From NCBI RefSeq assembly GCF_011764545.1, contig NZ_AP022870.1, forward strand, positions 8,810,001 to 8,874,000: 64,000 bases of DNA, in the 5' to 3' direction. The notes below the pieces were generated by a model, which was given only the letters and a program-made list of their open reading frames with translations, was not told the origin of the DNA and did no database searches. Both the position numbers and the translations under genes were made by a program. Origin of the DNA: Phytohabitans flavus (lineage in GTDB: Bacteria > Actinomycetota > Actinomycetes > Mycobacteriales > Micromonosporaceae). How positions within the stretch are numbered: the first letter of the stretch is position 1; every line of letters starts with the position of its first letter. This document shows positions 56,658-64,000 of this stretch, in pieces.

Positions 56658-57059
56658 GTGACTGACCGGTTCGTGTACCACTGCGCCGTGCGGTGGTCCG
56701 ACATGGACGCGTACGGGCACGTGAACAACGCACGGTTCCTCACGCTGTACGAGGAGGCCCGGGTGGCGGTGATGTTCGTCGGCGCCCGGGAGGCCGGCGT
56801 GACCTCGCTGGAGGAGGGCATCGTCATCGCCCGCCACGAGATCGACTACCTGAGGCCGGTCGACTACGGCGACCCCGTGCGCATCGAGCTGTGGATCGAG
56901 GACATCCGGGCGGCCCGGTTCACGGTGGCGTACGAGCTCTACAACGGCGAGGTCCTGGCCAGCCGGGCGCGCACCGTGTGCGCCCCTTACAACCTGGGCG
57001 AGCAGCGTCCCCGCCGGCTCACGGAGGCCGAGCGGGCCTTTCTGAGCGCGTACCAATGA
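56658..57059 (+). CDS. Acyl-CoA thioesterase, hotdog fold
   Basis: 133-residue 4HBT-type thioesterase. VRWSDMDAYGHVNNARFLTLYEEAR carries the catalytic Asp region, and IDYLRPVDYGDPVRIELWI follows. GTG 56658 lies 8 bp after ettA. Its stop overlaps the next gene (ATGA), and the cluster ettA-thioesterase-hypothetical is probably one transcript. Substrate chain unknown. Confidence 0.92.
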   Translation: MTDRFVYHCAVRWSDMDAYGHVNNARFLTLYEEARVAVMFVGAREAGVTSLEEGIVIARHEIDYLRPVDYGDPVRIELWIEDIRAARFTVAYELYNGEVLASRARTVCAPYNLGEQRPRRLTEAERAFLSAYQ

Positions 57060-57730
57060 GGATCGACGCGCAGGACGCGGGCGCCTTCCTGGCCCGGCTG
57101 ACCCGCCTGGACCCCAAAGCGGTGGTCCGGCTCAAGGGAGGCGGCGACAGCGGGCACGTCGCGCTCTGGGCCTTGCTGCCCTGGGGCGTGCTCGTCACCC
57201 GCACCGTCGAGGGTGCCGGGCCGGACGATGCCACGGTGTCTGCGGCGGAGCTGCTGGCCGAGTTGGGCCGTGGGGGAGACACGCTGCCGGCCCGCCGCGA
57301 CCAGCAGTGGCGCTGGCCGCTGCCGCCGCCGGGCGCGCAGGTCGTGGAGACCGTTCCCGCCGCCGAGGTGCACCGCATCGCCGCCGTGGCTGCGGGCACG
57401 TTGCGTACGGCCAGCACCGAGGGGGTCGGTGGCCGGGCGGTGGGACAGCGGGCACTTCGCGACGCGCTACTGGATCATGTTGCGATCCTGGTCACACACG
57501 GGGAGTCTCAGTTCGAAGTGCCGCAAAGGTTGATCCAGGCCGTCGTACGGATGGGGTTTGTCGGCCGTTCGGCCCCGGCTGCCAGTGAAGTAGTCCCCGT
57601 ACATGTAGGCGAAGTGCGTGTGCAAGCTATCGGCCGATGGGTTGGGTTGGCGGCACCATACGGTGTTGCGTGGCTACTTCCCGTGAGTCAATTCGCGGTA
57701 CGACCAGCCGCAGCTCATACGAACGGCTGA
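57056..57730 (+). CDS. Hypothetical protein
   Basis: 224-residue soluble protein that I do not recognise, beginning MRIDAQDAGAFLARLTRLDPK. It overlaps the thioesterase by ATGA, so it belongs to the ettA transcript. Middle part rich in Trp, Pro and Arg (RRDQQWRWPLPPPG), then a helical stretch (VGQRALRDALLDHVAILV) and a C-terminal VGEVRVQAIGRWVGLAA. No signal peptide or clear catalytic motif. Confidence 0.8.
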   Translation: MRIDAQDAGAFLARLTRLDPKAVVRLKGGGDSGHVALWALLPWGVLVTRTVEGAGPDDATVSAAELLAELGRGGDTLPARRDQQWRWPLPPPGAQVVETVPAAEVHRIAAVAAGTLRTASTEGVGGRAVGQRALRDALLDHVAILVTHGESQFEVPQRLIQAVVRMGFVGRSAPAASEVVPVHVGEVRVQAIGRWVGLAAPYGVAWLLPVSQFAVRPAAAHTNG

Positions 57731-57860
57731 TACCGCATCATCTTTCTGGCTTGGTGGGGTCGTTGGGGGATGCCTGAAGCCGGCTGTCCGGGTACCGTCG
57801 TGCGTCGGGTCCAACGCAACGTAGGCGGCTGGATCCGCTGGGGAGTGAGGTGCACGAGCG

Positions 57861-58550
57861 ATGCCGTGGTGGCAATGGCGCCCCGGTCACACCGGTGGCG
57901 GAAGGCTGGAGAGGCCAGGCGTGACCCAGAAAGCCATCGGGGACGAGCCGGAAGCGGCGGGCACCGGGAGCGCTCCACGGCAAGGCGGAGCGCCGCGACC
58001 TTCAAACGGCGGCGGCGCTAAACGCGCGGCCGTCCCTGGCAAGGTCCGCGTCGGCGTCCCGGCCCAACGCGAGGCCGGGCACATTACCGTCCCCGCCGAT
58101 CTGTCCAGCATGGACGACGAGATGCCGGTCAAGGTCGCCCCCGTCACGCTGCGCCGCATCGGCGAGGCCCTCGACCTGCTCGACGTGCGCTACCTCGCGG
58201 ACGGCGACGGCAGCCTGCTGGCGATGTGGGAGCGGCACGCCGTGCTCTTCACGCTCGAGGGGCCGGACGACGAGATCCTCGTGATGCGTGCCCGTCCACA
58301 CTCGACGGTCCCGCCGGACTGGGCCGACCGCGCCTACCGCGTGGTCAACGAGTGGAACCACACGCGCCGCTTCTGCAAGGCGTATGTTGGCGATCCCACC
58401 GAGCGGGGCCAGCTGCCCATCTACGCCGAGCTGCAGGTGCCGCTGAGTGCCGGCGCACACGACGCGCTGGTGGTCGAGCTGCTCGACTGCGGCGCAGCGG
58501 TGGCCACGTCGTTCGTTGACTGGCTGCACGACGAGGGCGCGCTCCTCTAG
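57861..58550 (+). CDS. YbjN domain-containing protein
   Basis: 229 residues. The first 85 residues are low-complexity and basic/Gly-rich; the domain from about 95 on (VKVAPVTLRRIGEALDLLDVRYLADGDGSLLAMWERHAVLF; VVNEWNHTRRFCKAYV) is of the YbjN/type III secretion chaperone-like fold, with the WN(x)TR segment typical of YbjN. These proteins are linked to stress responses but their reaction is unknown. A shorter start after the low-complexity part is possible. Confidence 0.82.
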   Translation: MPWWQWRPGHTGGGRLERPGVTQKAIGDEPEAAGTGSAPRQGGAPRPSNGGGAKRAAVPGKVRVGVPAQREAGHITVPADLSSMDDEMPVKVAPVTLRRIGEALDLLDVRYLADGDGSLLAMWERHAVLFTLEGPDDEILVMRARPHSTVPPDWADRAYRVVNEWNHTRRFCKAYVGDPTERGQLPIYAELQVPLSAGAHDALVVELLDCGAAVATSFVDWLHDEGALL

Positions 58551-58553
58551 CAA

Positions 58554-58593
58554 GATCGCAACAGCGCGCCTTGGAAGATCGCAAGAGCGCGCC
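58554..58593. repeat. Two near-identical 17-bp direct repeats
   Basis: GATCGCAACAGCGCGCC (58554-58570) and GATCGCAAGAGCGCGCC (58577-58593) differ at one base and are 23 bp apart. They lie just after the YbjN stop and overlap the edge of the propeller remnant. Confidence 0.75.
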
Positions 58594-58785
58594 GTCGACT
58601 GTGTCGGAGGCCGCGTCCAGCCGGGCGAGGCCGGCCCTGGAGACGCCGTTGACCGCCGAGAACGTGCCGCCGGCATAGAGTCGCCGGCCAGAGGCGGCCA
58701 GCGCCCGTACGTCGCCCCAGTCGATGCCGGCGCTGGAAGCCCGCCACCCGCGCGCCGGCCGCGACCGAGAGGCGGGCCAGACCAA
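58582..58785 (-). pseudogene. Remnant of a beta-propeller repeat protein
   Basis: About 65 codons on the minus strand read WGDVRALAASGRRLYAGGTFS then AVNGVSRAGLARLDAASD, which is the repeat unit of delta-60/DUF5122-type propeller proteins (consensus like xxxYVGGxFTxVNGxxRxxLARLD). There is no start with a ribosome binding site, no signal peptide and only one repeat. Both flanks are unrelated genes (ybjN-like and glbO), so it is the decayed scrap of a secreted protein gene. Confidence 0.6.
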
Positions 58786-58805
58786 CGACCGCGGCAGTCG
58801 CGCTG

Positions 58806-59222
58806 TTATACGGTCTTCAACCCATTTGTCGGACCAGCCGGGCCCGGCTCGTCGTCCATCGTGTTGACCATGAAGTACGCCGCCCGCTCCAGGTACTCCC
58901 AGAGCGTCGTGTGCTGGTCGGCCGGGAGGTCGAGGCTGTCCACGGCCCGGCGCATGTGCAGCAGCCAGGCGTCCCGCTCGGCCGGCCCCACCCGGAACGG
59001 CGCGTGCCGCATCCGCAGCCGGGGGTGCCCGCGCTGCGCCGAGTACGTGTTCGGACCGCCCCAGTACTGCATCAGGAAGAGGGTCAGCCGGTCGGCCGCC
59101 GGCCCGAGATCCTCCTCCGGATACATCGGGCGGAGCAGCGGGTCAGTCGCCACCCCCGCATAGAACTCGTCGACCAGCTTGCGGAATGTCGGCTCGCCGC
59201 CGACCGCGTCGAAGAAGTTCAC
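58806..59222 (-). CDS. glbO: Truncated haemoglobin, group II (GlbO)
   Basis: 138-residue 2/2 globin. YWGGPNTYSAQRG is diagnostic for group II and the proximal His is in RMRHAPFRV; Trp at the G8 region is in RDAWLLHM. GTG 59222 overlaps the MFS gene stop by 4 bp. Likely roles are oxygen/NO chemistry or peroxide handling in the cytoplasm; the heme ligand residues are intact. Confidence 0.95.
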   Translation of the reverse strand: MNFFDAVGGEPTFRKLVDEFYAGVATDPLLRPMYPEEDLGPAADRLTLFLMQYWGGPNTYSAQRGHPRLRMRHAPFRVGPAERDAWLLHMRRAVDSLDLPADQHTTLWEYLERAAYFMVNTMDDEPGPAGPTNGLKTV

Positions 59223-60613
59223 CGCTCCATCTTGCCAGGCAGCCCTACCTGCTCGACGACGTCACGTGCGTCACCCTGATGCGCGCCGTTCTGCCGGATC
59301 GGCTGGTCGAGATCGTCCGGCAGCGGCGGCTGGACGGCCCCCGGCTGGCTGCGGGCGGCTGCGGCCACCGCGGCGTTGAACCTGTCGGCGGTCGGCCACT
59401 GGGTCGCGGCCAGCAGGATCAGCACCACACCGGCCAGGCTCCAGAGCCCGACCACGCGGGGGATCGGGTTGTGCTCGGCGAGCACGCCAGTGGCCAGCAC
59501 CGCTGCGCCCTGCATGATCTGGGTGCCGCTCTGCATCACGCCGAACGCGCGGGCCCGGTACCCATGGGGCAGCGCTTGGACGAACAGGCCGTTGGCCGCG
59601 GGCATCATGCCGGCGACGGCGAAGCCGCAGATCGCGGCCATCACCGCGATGCCCAGCGCCGAGGGGCCGACGATGGCCGGTACGAGTGAGAGCGGCGCCA
59701 GCACCGCGAACGGCCGGATCATCGCGCGCCGCAGGTCGGGCCGGAGCAGCCGGGCGGTCACCAGGCCGCCGATGATGAAGCCGGCTGGACTGGCCGCCAT
59801 GATCAGACCCTGGGAGAAACCGCGCCCCGTCTCGGTCTCGCCCAGCGTGGCCGCCCAGGCGGCGGCCAGGCCCTCGGGCACGATCGCGAAGAGCATGGCA
59901 GCGAAGACGAGCACGGCGATCGCGCGCAGCACCGGCGTACCGAAGACGATCCGGAAGCCGTCAGCGGTCTCCCGCAGCAGGTGGCTGCGGTGGGCGGCGG
60001 CCATCGCCGGCGGCCGGGCGCGCACGCCGAAGCGGATCAGTATTGCCGACGCCGCATACGTACCGGCGTCGATCGCCAGCGCCAGCCGTGGGCTGACCGC
60101 CGCGATCGCGGCGCCCGCCAGGTAGCCGGTGACCTGGGCGGCCTGCCCCGTCGTGAGGTTGACCGAGAGGCCCACGACGAGGCGGTCGCCGGCCAGGATC
60201 ATCGGGAGCAGGGCCGAGCGGGCGGCCTGGGACGGCGGGTTGGCCAGCGTGCAGAGGAAGATAATGACGAGGAGGAGGGGAGCCGGCATCTCGACGAGCG
60301 CGATCGACCCGACCAGCACCAGGCGGACCACGTCGGCGCTGACCATGACCGTGCGGTACGGATACCGCTCCGCGACGGCGGCCAGCAGTGGGCCGCCCAG
60401 CAGCCACGGCAGGTAGCTGATCGCGAATGCGGCGGCCGACATCGCCACGGACTGGGTCTGCTCGTAGACCAGCACCGTGATCGCGGCCTTGGCTACATAG
60501 TCACCGACCCAGGACAGCGCGCTCGCGATATAGACCGCTCGGTACTCCGGCTGGCTGAACACCTCGCTAAAGGTGGCCTGCCGCTCAGCGGTGGCGCGTG
60601 CCTCGTCGGACAC
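59219..60613 (-). CDS. MFS transporter
   Basis: 464-residue permease with about 12 helices. Start GTG 60613 with GGAGG 7 nt upstream. N-terminal FSEVFSQPEYRAVYIASALSW and AERYPYRTVMVSADVVRLV (loop 2-3 motif) are as in the enterobactin exporter-like/MFS-1 group. A disordered Pro/Gln-rich tail ends the protein. Operon with glbO (4-bp overlap). Substrate unknown; frames in the opposite strand are shadows. Confidence 0.9.
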   Translation of the reverse strand: MSDEARATAERQATFSEVFSQPEYRAVYIASALSWVGDYVAKAAITVLVYEQTQSVAMSAAAFAISYLPWLLGGPLLAAVAERYPYRTVMVSADVVRLVLVGSIALVEMPAPLLLVIIFLCTLANPPSQAARSALLPMILAGDRLVVGLSVNLTTGQAAQVTGYLAGAAIAAVSPRLALAIDAGTYAASAILIRFGVRARPPAMAAAHRSHLLRETADGFRIVFGTPVLRAIAVLVFAAMLFAIVPEGLAAAWAATLGETETGRGFSQGLIMAASPAGFIIGGLVTARLLRPDLRRAMIRPFAVLAPLSLVPAIVGPSALGIAVMAAICGFAVAGMMPAANGLFVQALPHGYRARAFGVMQSGTQIMQGAAVLATGVLAEHNPIPRVVGLWSLAGVVLILLAATQWPTADRFNAAVAAAARSQPGAVQPPLPDDLDQPIRQNGAHQGDARDVVEQVGLPGKMER

Positions 60614-60861
60614 CGGGGAGCCTCCATCGTCCCGACCGGGCAGTCACTTGTGGTGGCATCGCCGGAGGAACGCCAACTAGACGGAAAGGCGAGATCATCG
60701 TGACGCTCCGCCAAGGAGCTATTCACGAATTCTGCCCGATCGTCTGACAACTCGCTAGGGCGAACGGATGGTCCGTCGCCTCGACGACTGAACGAACGGA
60801 CGATACCTGACCGTCCACCTGGCGCGCGACCCACGCGCCACGCTTCCCTCGTCCGTGCTCG

Positions 60862-61911
60862 TCAGGTGGCGCCGCCGCGGGTGTCTCCCTCTCCGTTCGG
60901 GGCGGCGGGGCGGGGAAACATGCGGGTCGCCGCGATCCGCGCGGTGATGCCGGAGGCGTCCAGCGCCTCGCTCAGCCGGCGGCGCAGCTCACGGCCGACG
61001 TCGAACTGGCCGTCCGCGGTGGTCTTCGCGATCGTCCGGATCACCGCGCCGTCCACAGTGACCTGCTCGACGCCGAGCACGTCCGGCGGCTCCACGAAGT
61101 GCGCGGCCAGGTCCGGGTCCTCGGCGACCTCGGCGGCGGCCGCCCGCATGACCGAGGTGGCCTCCTCGACGCCGGCGTAGCCGATCGGCATGTCCACGAT
61201 GACCAGCGCCCAGCCCTGGCTCTTGTTGCCGACTCGGATGATCTCGCCGTTGCGGATGTACCAGAGCACGCCGCGCGCGTCCCGGACGGTGGTGATGCGC
61301 AGCCCCACCGCCTCGACTATGCCGGTCGCTTCGCCGAGGTCGACGGTGTCGCCGACGCCGTACTGGTCCTCCAGCAGCATGAAGATGCCCGACAGCACGT
61401 CCTTGACCAGCGACTGCGCGCCGAAGCCGAGCGCGACGCCGGCGATGCCCGCGCTGGCGATGAGCGGCGCCAGGTTGAAGTTGAGCTCGGACAGGATCAG
61501 CAGTACCGCGATCGCGAAGACCACCGCGGTGACCGTGTTGCGCAGTACCGACCCGATCGCCTCGGCCCGCTGCCGGCGCCGCTCGGGTACGACCGCGCTC
61601 GGATCCGCCGTGGCGGCGGGTGCGCTCGGGATCCGCTCGCGCAGCGGCCGGAGGATCGCCGGTACCGAGGCGTGCGCCGACGTGCGTACCAACCGGCTGA
61701 TCATGCGGTGGGCGGCCCAGCGGATCAGCAGCGCGATCAGCAGGATCAGGATGATGCGGAGCGGCTTGACGAGGATCCAGAAGCTGCTCTCCGCAAACCA
61801 CGCGTTGCCGGTGATGTCGTAAATCTGCTTGCAGACGGTGTCCATCCGGCAATCCACGCCGACGGTGGGAGTCGTGGTGGGGTCCGGCTCGGCGAGGAGG
61901 GCGGCAATCAC
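60862..61911 (-). CDS. MscS-type mechanosensitive ion channel
   Basis: 349 residues. Helices at about 46-68 and 126-150, then the pore helix TM3 (LIASAGIAGVALGFGAQSLVKD with the glycine/alanine face) and the MscS beta domain (GIFMLLEDQYGVGDTVDLG; YIRNGEIIRVGNKSQGWA). Opens under membrane tension to release solutes on osmotic downshock. Start GTG 61911. The 269-bp gap on its right holds the HNH gene promoter region and a hairpin ACGCCGG/CCGGCGT (62083-62103). Confidence 0.93.
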   Translation of the reverse strand: MIAALLAEPDPTTTPTVGVDCRMDTVCKQIYDITGNAWFAESSFWILVKPLRIILILLIALLIRWAAHRMISRLVRTSAHASVPAILRPLRERIPSAPAATADPSAVVPERRRQRAEAIGSVLRNTVTAVVFAIAVLLILSELNFNLAPLIASAGIAGVALGFGAQSLVKDVLSGIFMLLEDQYGVGDTVDLGEATGIVEAVGLRITTVRDARGVLWYIRNGEIIRVGNKSQGWALVIVDMPIGYAGVEEATSVMRAAAAEVAEDPDLAAHFVEPPDVLGVEQVTVDGAVIRTIAKTTADGQFDVGRELRRRLSEALDASGITARIAATRMFPRPAAPNGEGDTRGGAT

Positions 61912-62180
61912 GTGTGCCTTAGTACCGCAACCGACCCCTCGGCGGCGAGGCGGGGGCGACCCGGTTGGCTACCTCGTCATCGGATAAACCGGTCATCTTG
62001 CCCCGGGATACCTAAGCTTCACGAGGTAGGCGCCGAATAGTACGTGCAATTCTCCTACCCATCAGGGACTATTGGCCCACGGACGCCGGTGATCTGCCGG
62101 CGTCGGCCGCGGTCACCGACGGCCTGCGGCGGGCTGGGCTGACAGGGAGCTGGTCTGCAGGACCTGGAGAGGTGAGCGCG

Positions 62181-62708
62181 ATGCCTGACATACGACCCTC
62201 GGTGGGCTCGGGAGCATTAGTTCTCAATGCCACTTACGAGCCGCTGTGTGTCGTGTCAGTGCGAAGAGCCGCGATCCTTGTCCTGTCCGCGAAGGCCGTC
62301 TGCGTCGCCGACGGCGACGGCATCCTGCACAGCGCCCGTCACGACCTACCCGTCCCCTCAGTGGTGCGGCTGACCCGCTACGTCCGGGTACCCTACCGCA
62401 GCCACGTCGGCCTCTCCCGGCGGGCCATCTTCGCCCGCGACGGCTGGCGCTGCGCCTACTGTCGCGGCCCGGCCGAGACCATCGACCACGTCTTCCCGCG
62501 CAGCCGCGGCGGGCGGCACGCCTGGGAAAACGTGGTGGCCGCCTGTGCCAAGTGCAACCACGCCAAGGGTGACCGCACCCCGGCGGAGCTCGGCTGGAGG
62601 CTGCACGCGTTGCCCGCGGCGCCGAAAGGGATGGCCTGGCGGGTCCTCGGCCACCGCGCCCCGGACCCACGCTGGGCCGACTGGCTAGACCTCCCCGAAG
62701 CGGCGTAG
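62181..62708 (+). CDS. HNH endonuclease family protein
   Basis: 175-residue protein. N-terminal domain LVLNATYEPLCVVSVRRA and VPYRSHVGLSRRAIFARDGWRCAYC, then the HNH motif TIDHVFPRSRGGRHAWENVVAACAKCNHAKGD, with zinc cysteines CAYC and CAKC. ATG 62181 was chosen because GGAGAGG lies 8 nt upstream; GTG 62172 is also in frame. This actinobacterial group is well conserved and usually of unknown function. The stop codon lies inside a terminator hairpin. Confidence 0.92.
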   Translation: MPDIRPSVGSGALVLNATYEPLCVVSVRRAAILVLSAKAVCVADGDGILHSARHDLPVPSVVRLTRYVRVPYRSHVGLSRRAIFARDGWRCAYCRGPAETIDHVFPRSRGGRHAWENVVAACAKCNHAKGDRTPAELGWRLHALPAAPKGMAWRVLGHRAPDPRWADWLDLPEAA

Positions 62709-62722
62709 ACGCCGCTTTTATT
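62699..62722 (+). terminator. Rho-independent terminator overlapping the HNH stop codon
   Basis: AGCGGCG-TAGA-CGCCGCT is a perfect 7-bp stem with a tetraloop formed by the TAG stop codon (62706-62708) plus one base, followed by TTTATTG. Intrinsic terminators are rare in this window, so this one is clear. Confidence 0.85.
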
Positions 62723-62803
62723 GATTCCGGGGTCAAGCTTCGCGCGCCGTCGCCACCCACCCATCGCCCGCCACGGGTGATCAACTGGGCAAAGACGCAG
62801 ATC

Positions 62804-64000
62804 CTAGGTCACCCGGGCATGCCGCTCTGGGTAGTCCAGGTGCGAACCGCTCGCCGCGATCGCCCGCAGGCGGGCCAGCCCGGTGTACACGTCGACGAAG
62901 CGGGTGTACAGCGCGCCGAAGCCGAGCCGCAGCCGGTCCGGCGTCCGGAAGTCGGGCACCACGCCGGCCGCGCGCAGCGCCTGGCTGTACTGCCACGCCC
63001 GCGGATGGTGCAGCGTCACGTGCCCACCCCGGCGGGTGCCGGCGCGCGGCGAGGCGAGCGCGAAACCGTGCGGCGCCAGCCACGCGTCGCTCACCTCGAT
63101 CGCGTACGCCCCGAGCGCCGCCCCTTCTCCGCGATCGCCCCGATGCCCGCCTCGGCTGTGATGCGGGCGCCCTCCAGCGCCGCGTACGCGCCGAGCACCG
63201 GCGGCGTGCCCACCTGGAAGCGGTCGATCGAGGCCACCGGGTCGTACTCGGCACCCATGTCGAACTGGTCCCGCTGCCCGAACCAGCCCCAGATCGGCTG
63301 GCGCAGCTCAGGCTGGAGGTCGGCCCGCACGTAGAGGAACGCGGGCGCGCCGGGACCGGCGTTGAGGTGCTTGTACGTACACCCAACCGCGAGATCGACC
63401 CCGGCGGAGCGCAACGGCACGCGGACCGCGCCCGCCGAGTGGCTGAGGTCCCAGAGGACGAGCGCGCCAACCTCGTGGGCGGCGGCGGTGACGGCCGCCA
63501 TGTCCGCGACCGCGCCCGAGCGGTACGCGACGTGTGAGAGCGAGACCAGCGCCACGTCCTCGTCCAGCGCCTCGCGCACGGCCTCGACGGATATGCCCAG
63601 GTCGATGTCGGTCTTCACCACCCGCAGGTCGAGGCCGCGCTCCTCGGCCAACCCCTGGAAGATGTACCGGTCACTGGGGAAGTTGTCGTCGTCTGTGACG
63701 ATCACGTGCCGGTCGGGGCGGGCGGCGCAGGCGGCGACGGCGAGCTTGTAGAGGTTGACGCTCGTCGAGTCGGAGAGCACCACCTCGCCCGGCTCGGCCT
63801 CCAGCACGCCACCCGCCAGCACGTCGCCGACCTCGCGGGACAGCGTGATCCACCGGTCCCACCCGCGGATCAGGTCGCCACCCCACTCTTCGATCGCCAG
63901 GTGCAGCCGCTCCCTTGTGGACCTGGGCAGCCGGCCCAGCGAGTTGCCGTCGAGGTACACGAGGTGCTCGTCGGGAATGACAAACCGTTCGCGAAAGGGC
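62804..64000 (-). CDS. kynU: Kynureninase KynU, frameshifted at 63121-63124 and cut by the window edge
   Basis: PLP enzyme of tryptophan degradation that splits kynurenine into anthranilate and alanine. Visible part, about 399 residues: YLDGNSLGRLPRSTRERL, SDSTSVNLYKLA, WDLSHSAGAVRVPL, the PLP lysine in VGCTYKHLNAGPGAPAF, and FGALYTRFVDVY near the C-terminus. The break is at CCCC 63121-63124 (GGGG on the coding strand); one added G joins AIAEKG to AALGAYAIEVSDAWLAP. The first few residues lie beyond the right edge. Confidence 0.9.

Overview
This window is a high-GC actinobacterial chromosome segment. Abundant GTG starts, 1-4 bp stop/start overlaps, a CobD/CobQ/CobB/CobT cobalamin set, an OtsA/OtsB trehalose pair, LigB, GlbO and EttA all fit an actinomycete. 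Gene content suggests Micromonosporaceae, which is an inference, not a database result. It looks like ordinary chromosomal core and metabolic DNA: there are no phage genes, integrases, transposases or CRISPR arrays.

Layout. 0-5 kb: 3' part of a bifunctional penicillin-binding protein (cut by the window edge), a type I DAHP synthase with an attenuator-like leader, a Tat-exported PhoX-like protein and a metallophosphoesterase. 5-11 kb: a paired M16 peptidase operon, then an ABC exporter with its own GbsR/MarR-type regulator and a palindromic operator. 10.9-14 kb: a signalling pair in which a cyclic-nucleotide-binding histidine kinase sits next to a response regulator fused to a thioredoxin-reductase-like flavoprotein. 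14-24 kb: LtrA-like membrane protein, a LacI-regulated sugar ABC transporter with three operators, a MocR regulator, acetyltransferase, a small membrane protein and a PP2C-like protein. 24-31 kb: tRNA-Arg(UCU), hydrolase, SSB, a hairpin-rich non-coding stretch, cobD-cobQ-kinase, M48 peptidase. 31-38 kb: M20 peptidase, a MITE-like 0.5 kb repeat, a WYL regulator divergent from an epoxide hydrolase/AlkZ-like glycosylase operon, and an HxlR/MFS divergent pair. 38-50.5 kb: LigB, GGDEF-EAL protein, SURF1, cobB, a second PBP and cobC-cobT-cysG. 50.5-54.5 kb: trehalose synthesis. 54.5-64 kb: EttA, thioesterase, YbjN-like, GlbO, MFS, MscS, HNH endonuclease and kynureninase (cut by the right edge).

A striking global feature: eleven breaks in ten genes (and probably a twelfth in ltrA) are each repaired by adding exactly one G or C to a short G/C run; none needs a deletion or an A/T. 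This looks like a systematic homopolymer deletion error of the assembly rather than gene decay, so I annotate these as full-length genes with a marked frameshift. The most interesting biology is the kinase/REC-flavoenzyme pair (10.9-14 kb), the WYL-epoxide hydrolase-AlkZ-like group (33-36.3 kb), the T6P phosphatase-GH15 fusion (50.5-53.1 kb) and the structured non-coding regions at 26.3-26.7 and 32.5-33.1 kb.
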